Positions 59,848-64,000 of a stretch of 64,000 nt of DNA are shown here, one piece after another (within the stretch, counting starts at the first letter, position 1; every line of letters starts with the position of its first letter). A program made the position numbers and the translations under genes. The DNA is from JACVRW01 sp963837445 (GTDB lineage Bacteria > Actinomycetota > Thermoleophilia > Solirubrobacterales > Thermoleophilaceae): contig CAWINK010000022.1 in NCBI GenBank assembly GCA_963837445.1, positions 434,001-498,000 on the forward strand. Reading direction: 5' to 3'. The notes beneath the pieces were generated by a model. That model did not search any database and had not been told where the DNA came from. It worked only from the letters and a program-made list of their open reading frames with translations.

Positions 59848-60378
59848 TCAGTGGACCGAATCGCGCAGCGGCAGATCAGCGCCGTACACCACGAGCTCGA
59901 ACTCCATGACCTTGTGGTGGCCCTCGGGCGTCTCGCCGAGCTTCTCCGCGACACGAATCGACTGGGAGTTCGTGGGAAGGATCAGGCTCACGATGTGCCG
60001 CGCTCCCAGCTCGTCGTGCGCCCACTTGCACGCGGCACGTCCGGCCTCACCGGCATAGCCCTTGCCCCAGTGCGGGCGGGCCACGGTCCAGCCGACCTCG
60101 AGCGCAGGCCACGTGGGCGGGTAGTAGAGCCCCGCGCGACCGACGACCTCGCCGCTGTCCCGCTCCTCCAGCACCCAGTGGCCGAAGCCCTTGAGTGCCC
60201 AGTGCCCGGCCATCATGGACACGTCACGCCAGGCCTCCTGCCGCGTCATCCCCCCTTCCTTGCCGTGGCCGCGCGCGACGTCCGGGTCGGCGAAGATCGC
60301 CGCGAACGGCTCGAAGTCCTCGTCGCGACAGCCCCGCATGAGCAGCCGCTCGGTCTGGAGCTTTGGCACCTCGCTCAT
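59848..60378 (-). CDS. GNAT family N-acetyltransferase (RimJ/RimL-like)
   Basis: 176 aa. LQTERLLMRGCRDEDFEPFA is the start typical of the Acetyltransf_3 (RimJ/L) group; acetyl-CoA site PHWGKGYAGEAGRAACKWAH, then NSQSIRVAEKLGE. Acetylates protein N-termini or small amines. ATG at 60378 forms a 4-base overlap with the SDR gene stop. Confidence 0.9.
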   Translation of the reverse strand: MSEVPKLQTERLLMRGCRDEDFEPFAAIFADPDVARGHGKEGGMTRQEAWRDVSMMAGHWALKGFGHWVLEERDSGEVVGRAGLYYPPTWPALEVGWTVARPHWGKGYAGEAGRAACKWAHDELGARHIVSLILPTNSQSIRVAEKLGETPEGHHKVMEFELVVYGADLPLRDSVH

Positions 60379-61217
60379 GGCTTCGGCCGCCGCTCCTCGG
60401 AGAGCGGCTTGCCCTCCTCGCCGACCAGCCCGCGCGGGGGCCACGGCCCGAACCAGTTGTCGCGCGCGCCGTCGAGGGTGAGGATCGCGCCCGAGAGATA
60501 GTCGCCCCCGGGCGAGGCGATATAGGCCACCAGCCAGGCGAACTCCTCCTCAGTGCCCATCCGCTGGAGCGGCACAGTGCTCGCCACGCCCTCCACCACC
60601 GGCTTCGGGTACTTGGTCATCAGCGTCTCGGTGGCGAAGGGCCCGGGCGCCACCGCCGTCAGCCGGATCCCGAAGCGAGCCCACTCGATCGACAGGACGC
60701 GGGTGAGGTTCTCCACGGCCGCGCGGGCCGCCGAGGAGTGCGCCATGCCGGGCAGGCCATGGTGCGGGGAGAGCGTCACGTTCACGATCTTGCCGCCGCG
60801 CGAGTCCGGAATCATGGCCCGCGTCGCCACGGTGTGGGTCATCAGCCAGGTGCCCTCCACGTTCAGCCGGATCACCGTGCGGAAGCCCTTCGGCGTGATG
60901 TCCTCGGCGGGAGTGAGGAACTGCCCGCCGGCGTTGTTCACGAGCAGGTCGATCTGTCCGTGGCGCTCGAGCACGCCGTCCACGAGCGCCTCGACCTGGT
61001 CCTCCTCGCGGATGTCGCACACCCGCGCCTCGACACGGCCGCCTTCCGCGGCCGCGGCGGTCTCCTCGAGCGGCTCGAGCCGCCGCCCGCAGACGACCAC
61101 CTGCGCGCCGAGCGCGGCGAGCTCTAGCGCAGCGGCTCGCCCGAGCCCGGAGCCGCCGCCGGTGACGATGGCGACCTGCGCGTCGAGCAGCCCGGGTTGG
61201 AAGATCTTCGACCGCAC
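60375..61217 (-). CDS. SDR family oxidoreductase, DECR/PECR-like with HxxxR active site
   Basis: 280 aa. VTGGGSGLGRAAALEL, CGRR (NADPH preference), NNAGGQFL, then VTLSPHHGLPGM and AHSSAARAAVENL where classical SDRs have YxxxK: Tyr is His and Lys is Arg. This pattern is known for 2,4-dienoyl-CoA or 2-enoyl-CoA reductase and citronellol-dehydrogenase-like groups, whose catalytic residues lie elsewhere. C-terminus rich in Pro. GTG at 61217. Overlap of 94 bases with the DUF1707 frame upstream is suspicious. Confidence 0.85.
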   Translation of the reverse strand: MRSKIFQPGLLDAQVAIVTGGGSGLGRAAALELAALGAQVVVCGRRLEPLEETAAAAEGGRVEARVCDIREEDQVEALVDGVLERHGQIDLLVNNAGGQFLTPAEDITPKGFRTVIRLNVEGTWLMTHTVATRAMIPDSRGGKIVNVTLSPHHGLPGMAHSSAARAAVENLTRVLSIEWARFGIRLTAVAPGPFATETLMTKYPKPVVEGVASTVPLQRMGTEEEFAWLVAYIASPGGDYLSGAILTLDGARDNWFGPWPPRGLVGEEGKPLSEERRPKP

Positions 61218-61567
61218 GGGGCGCCCACCCTACCGGCGCCGCCCGGCACCACGAACGCGATCCCCCAGCCGAGCATCGGCCAGATCGGCCAGAAGTACCC
61301 GGCGCCGGTGAGCGCCCAGATGGCCACCAGCAGCAGCATGACGGCGACGTAGGTGCGGATGTGAGTGCGGTCACGCCGGCGTGGTTCGCGGGCCGGCCCC
61401 GGCAGATCCGCCACGATCGGCTCGAGCTCGGCCTCGGTGCGAGCCGAGAACGCGCTCTCGAGCCGCTCCTCGAGCTCGGTGGCCGTGATCCGGCCCTCAC
61501 CGGCGGCCGCGCGCAGGCGCTCTGCCGCGCGTTCGCGGTCAGCGTCGGATGCGAGCAGGTCGCTCAT
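61124..61567 (-). CDS. DUF1707 (SHOCT-like) membrane protein, C-terminus doubtful
   Basis: DUF1707 domain at the start: LLASDADRERAAERLRAAAG then EGRITATELEERLESAF, followed by a helical hairpin of two membrane segments (VAVMLLLVAIWALTGAGYFW, LGWGIAFVVPG). After GGAGR the open frame continues into low-complexity sequence and overlaps the SDR gene by 94 bases. In the next frame a TAG lies at 61230-61232, just after the membrane hairpin, so a one-base error near 61233-61260 may hide the true end (~112 aa). ATG at 61567 overlaps the oxygenase stop (ATGA). Confidence 0.7.
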   Translation of the reverse strand: MSDLLASDADRERAAERLRAAAGEGRITATELEERLESAFSARTEAELEPIVADLPGPAREPRRRDRTHIRTYVAVMLLLVAIWALTGAGYFWPIWPMLGWGIAFVVPGGAGRVGAPCGRRSSNPGCSTRRSPSSPAAAPGSGEPLR

Positions 61568-62980
61568 CGGAAGTACTGGCCGTGGAAGCCGAACGGGATG
61601 TGGTGCGGCGCGTCCGCGCGGGCGATCTCCTCGAACGACCCCGCGTCGAGCACGAGCAGGAACGAGTGGCCTGCGTTCGCGTCGAGCACCACGGAGAGCA
61701 CGACGCCGTCGTCCTCGCCGTCCCTGCCCGGCCGGCGGACGAAGACCGGCTCGCCCGGATAGCAGCCGTCGGCGCGCCACTCGGAGCGGGTGCCATCGCG
61801 CACGTCCACCTTCACGAGCCTGTCGATCCAGCTGTCATCCGAGCCCGCGAAGTAAGCGTACGAGTAGTCGCGGGTGTTGCGCCGGCCGTAGTCGATCCGC
61901 GGCAGCTCCAGGTAGCCGTCGGCGAGCGGCTCCGATCGCACGGCGCCGCCGTCGAGGTCGAGCGTGTAGCGGCGCAGCTCCACCGGCGGCAGCGCGCCCT
62001 TCGGCCCGGCGTCGTCGAGGTAGAGCGAGTCGATGATGCTCGGGTCGTCGTACGCGCACAGGTCGATCACGAGCTCACCGCCGCGCTCGAAGGCGTTCAC
62101 GTGGTGGAAGCTGAAGAAGGCGCCCGTTTCGTAGGTGCCGCGCAGCTCGCCGGTCGCCCGGTCGAAGACGCGGAAGCACGTCGGCTCGTCCGGCCGCCAC
62201 GTGTAGTTCTCGATGAACGGCTTCCCGGAGAAGGCGAGCTTCAGCGGGTTCACGCGCAGCGGGTACTCGGCGAGGATCAGGTAGCGCTCGCTCATCCCGA
62301 ACGCGTGCATGTAGGCCGGCTCCTTCACCGGCATGCGCGCGATCACTCGGCGCGTGGAGCTGTCTGCGGGCAGGCCGTAGAGCATGTACTCGCTCACGCG
62401 CGAGAAGTGCGCCGTGTAGTTCACCAGCTCGTTTCGCTCCACGTCGTGGTGCGGGTGCGCCGTCGTCACATGCTGGGCCTTCAGCTTGTCCGCGTACTCG
62501 AGGTGGCCGATCGTGTCGAGCGTCTCGAGATCGAACTCCACGGGCATCGGCGTCTCGGTCATCGCGATGTAGCGCTCGCCGATCCGCGCGAGGTTCACGT
62601 TGGGGTTGTCGGTGAAGTCAGGGGAGAAGATCTGCTGGACGCGCTTGAAGATCGAGCGGCACGGGTCGGTGGCGAACCCGCCGTGGCGCCACTCACCGTC
62701 CTTCGCGTCCTGGTAGCGAGCGGCTCTCGAGGAAGCGACTGCCGTACGAGACCTTCCCGTCCGCGAAGCCGAAGCGGTTCAGCATCGCCACGCCGTCGAA
62801 CCAGTGGGCCAGACGCTTCCCGCCCACCTCTAGCAGCGCAGGCGTGACGCGCACGAGCGCGCCGGTGAGCCAGTCGGGCAGCTCGCCGGTCACCGGGAGG
62901 CGATCGACCGAGGTCTCCTCGTCCTGGCTCGTGAAACCGAGCCGGTAATCCGTGCGTTCAGATGCTTCCGTCGTCGTCAT
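61564..62980 (-). CDS. Carotenoid oxygenase family protein (frameshifted)
   Basis: Retinal/carotenoid cleavage dioxygenase. Four histidines that bind iron are visible in AHPHHDVERN, YMHAFGMSER, SFHHVNAFE and the C-terminal IPFGFHGQYF. N-terminal segment TGELPDWLTGALVRVTPALL and HWFDGVAMLNRF is in one frame (62980 to about 62717) and YQDAKDGEWRHGGF to the end in another; one extra base near 62715-62722 separates them. Cleaves a double bond of a carotenoid or stilbene-like substrate. ATG start at 62980, next to a divergent PadR gene. Likely indel error. Confidence 0.85.
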
Positions 62981-63009
62981 AGTCCATAATGTATCGTCCA
63001 GGATGGACT
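62981..63009. promoter_or_regulatory. Dyad between carotenoid oxygenase and PadR genes
   Basis: AGTCCAT (62981-62987) and ATGGACT (63003-63009) inverted around 15 bases, filling the 30-base gap between the two divergent starts. CATAAT (62984-62989) is a possible -10 for padR; on the other strand CATTAT (62991-62986) nearly abuts the oxygenase ATG, so that gene would be leaderless. Likely PadR operator controlling both genes. Confidence 0.6.
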
Positions 63010-63010
63010 C

Positions 63011-63517
63011 GTGCAAGAGGTAAGGCTCACACCCACGTCGTACATCGTCCTCGGGCTGCTCGAGTTCGCGGGGGAATGCACGCCGTACGGCCTGAAACAG
63101 GTGGTCGCCGTCTCGGTCGGAAACTTCTGGACGCTCCATCACGCCCAGCTCTACAGCGAGCCCGAGCGCCTCGCGAAGGCCGGATACGTGACCGAGAAGC
63201 GGGAGCGCGGCGGACGGAGGCGCCGGCTCTACGCGATCACGGCAAAGGGCCGCAAGGCGCTCGACGACTGGCGCAGCGAGCCCACGTCGTCACTTGGCGA
63301 GCTGCGCGAGCCCGCCCTCCTGAAGCTGTTCTTCGGCGCCGATCCCGTGGCGATCGCGACCGCCCAGCTCCCCGCGCACCGCGCGAAGCTCGCGGAATAC
63401 GAGGCCATCCGCGACGGGATGCCCGAGAGCGTGCCGAGGGGGCCGCGCATCGCACTCGAGGCCGGCATCCGCAGCGAGCGGGGGTTCATCGAGTTCTGGG
63501 AGGAGCTCGCGGGGTAG
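63011..63517 (+). CDS. PadR family transcriptional regulator
   Basis: 168 aa, GTG start. Winged helix: LTPTSYIVLGLLEFAGECTP, LYSEPERLAKAGYVTEKRER and RRRRLYAITAKGRKALDDW, followed by the C-terminal dimerisation helices (VIR4-like). PadR repressors respond to aromatic or lipophilic compounds. Divergent position and dyad suggest control of the carotenoid oxygenase. Confidence 0.9.
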   Translation: MQEVRLTPTSYIVLGLLEFAGECTPYGLKQVVAVSVGNFWTLHHAQLYSEPERLAKAGYVTEKRERGGRRRRLYAITAKGRKALDDWRSEPTSSLGELREPALLKLFFGADPVAIATAQLPAHRAKLAEYEAIRDGMPESVPRGPRIALEAGIRSERGFIEFWEELAG

Positions 63518-63528
63518 GGTTCCGCGCG

Positions 63529-64000
63529 ATGGCCACCGCAGCAGAGCCCCGGCCGGCCGAGCTGCCGCTCCCGGGCGGCCGCGACGGCGCGAAGGTGCGC
63601 CTGCACCCGCTCCTCACGGCCACGGTGCCGGGCCCTCCGGCGTGGTTCCTGCGCGAGGAGGGCCGCATGGCGTGGCGCAAGGCCTTCGGGCTTGGGGTGC
63701 CGAAGGACCAGTGGCTGCGCTCACCGATCCCGTGCTTCCTCGTGGAGCACCCGTCGGCCGGGCCGATTCTGATCGACACCGGCTTCCACGGCTCGGTCGC
63801 GGTCAGCCCGAGGTCGAACCTCGGGGCGTTCGGAACGATCATCTACAGGGACATCGACATGCGGGCGGAGCAGGCCGCCGCGGCGCAGCTCCGCGCGAAG
63901 GGCATCGAGCCGTCGACCGTGAAGACGGTGATCATGACCCACCTCCACCCGGACCACGCGAGCGCCATCTCCGACTTCCCCGAGGCCACGTTCCTCGTCT
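63529..64000 (+). CDS. MBL-fold metallohydrolase (AHL-lactonase-like), 3' truncated
   Basis: The first ~157 residues are in the window. Segments FLVEHPSAGPILIDTGFHGS and IMTHLHPDHASAI give the beta-lactamase fold with HxHxDH zinc ligands. The style (VEH-x-ILIDTG then THLHPDHA) matches N-acyl homoserine lactonases and related hydrolases. ATG at 63529, 11 bases after the padR stop on the same strand. The end is outside the window. Confidence 0.88.
   Translation, partial: MATAAEPRPAELPLPGGRDGAKVRLHPLLTATVPGPPAWFLREEGRMAWRKAFGLGVPKDQWLRSPIPCFLVEHPSAGPILIDTGFHGSVAVSPRSNLGAFGTIIYRDIDMRAEQAAAAQLRAKGIEPSTVKTVIMTHLHPDHASAISDFPEATFLV

Overview
The window is uniformly GC-rich (about 70%), uses many GTG and TTG starts, packs genes tightly with frequent 1-4 base overlaps, and carries no rRNA, tRNA, CRISPR or transposase gene that I could find. 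The gene content (coproheme decarboxylase, FprA-type ferredoxin reductase, LuxR-type AAA regulator, DUF1707/DUF3618/DUF4235 proteins, a collagen-like protein with an 'ANVVSVIALFVALGGTS' start) suggests an actinobacterium, most likely of class Thermoleophilia (Solirubrobacterales). That placement is inference from gene content only.

Layout. 1-5 kb: truncated LuxR-type regulator, then an enolase-superfamily racemase/DUF1611 pair that looks like a D-glutamate catabolic unit. 5-13 kb: cobalamin-dependent methionine synthase and two tandem secreted subtilases. 13-25 kb: SDR, diguanylate cyclase, a glycosyltransferase fused to a flippase-like membrane domain, HemQ, FprA, RDD protein with an acidic repeat tail, Ppx/GppA, FAH-family hydrolase, ABC1 kinase and AlkA-type glycosylase. 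25-30 kb: A-type Fe-S carrier, BolA and CGFS glutaredoxin, then small proteins and the first copy of a structured repeat. 30-42 kb: DegV, AI-2E transporter, LPG-synthase-like membrane protein, two sulfotransferases, a translationally coupled envelope cassette behind a nitrilase and a TetR regulator, DUF2804, CapA, alcohol dehydrogenase and a GT-C-like membrane protein. 42-49 kb: a seven-gene acyl-CoA/carboxylation operon. 49-56 kb: flavin oxidoreductase, two acyl-CoA dehydrogenases and an AT-richer AAA ATPase locus. 56-64 kb: tyrosine/homogentisate catabolism with a divergent Lrp regulator, the second repeat copy, GNAT, SDR, DUF1707, carotenoid oxygenase with divergent PadR, and a truncated metallo-beta-lactamase hydrolase.

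Functional themes are amino-acid and fatty-acid catabolism (D-Glu, Tyr, acyl-CoA), Fe-S and heme supply, and cell-envelope proteins. Regulators usually sit divergent to their likely targets with a clear dyad between them (TetR, Lrp and PadR cases).

Caution. Six loci read as frameshifted although both halves are well conserved (DUF1611, metH twice, second subtilase twice, zinc-ribbon protein, second acyl-CoA dehydrogenase, carotenoid oxygenase), and a seventh (DUF1707) is suspected. Such density, including metH, looks more like uncorrected indels in the sequence than real gene decay, although one site sits exactly on a slippery heptamer. The most unusual non-coding signals are a 73-base two-hairpin repeat present twice with a covarying base pair, a 37-base palindromic repeat inserted in the same reading frame near the C-terminus of two unrelated proteins, and convergent genes with interlocked stop codons.
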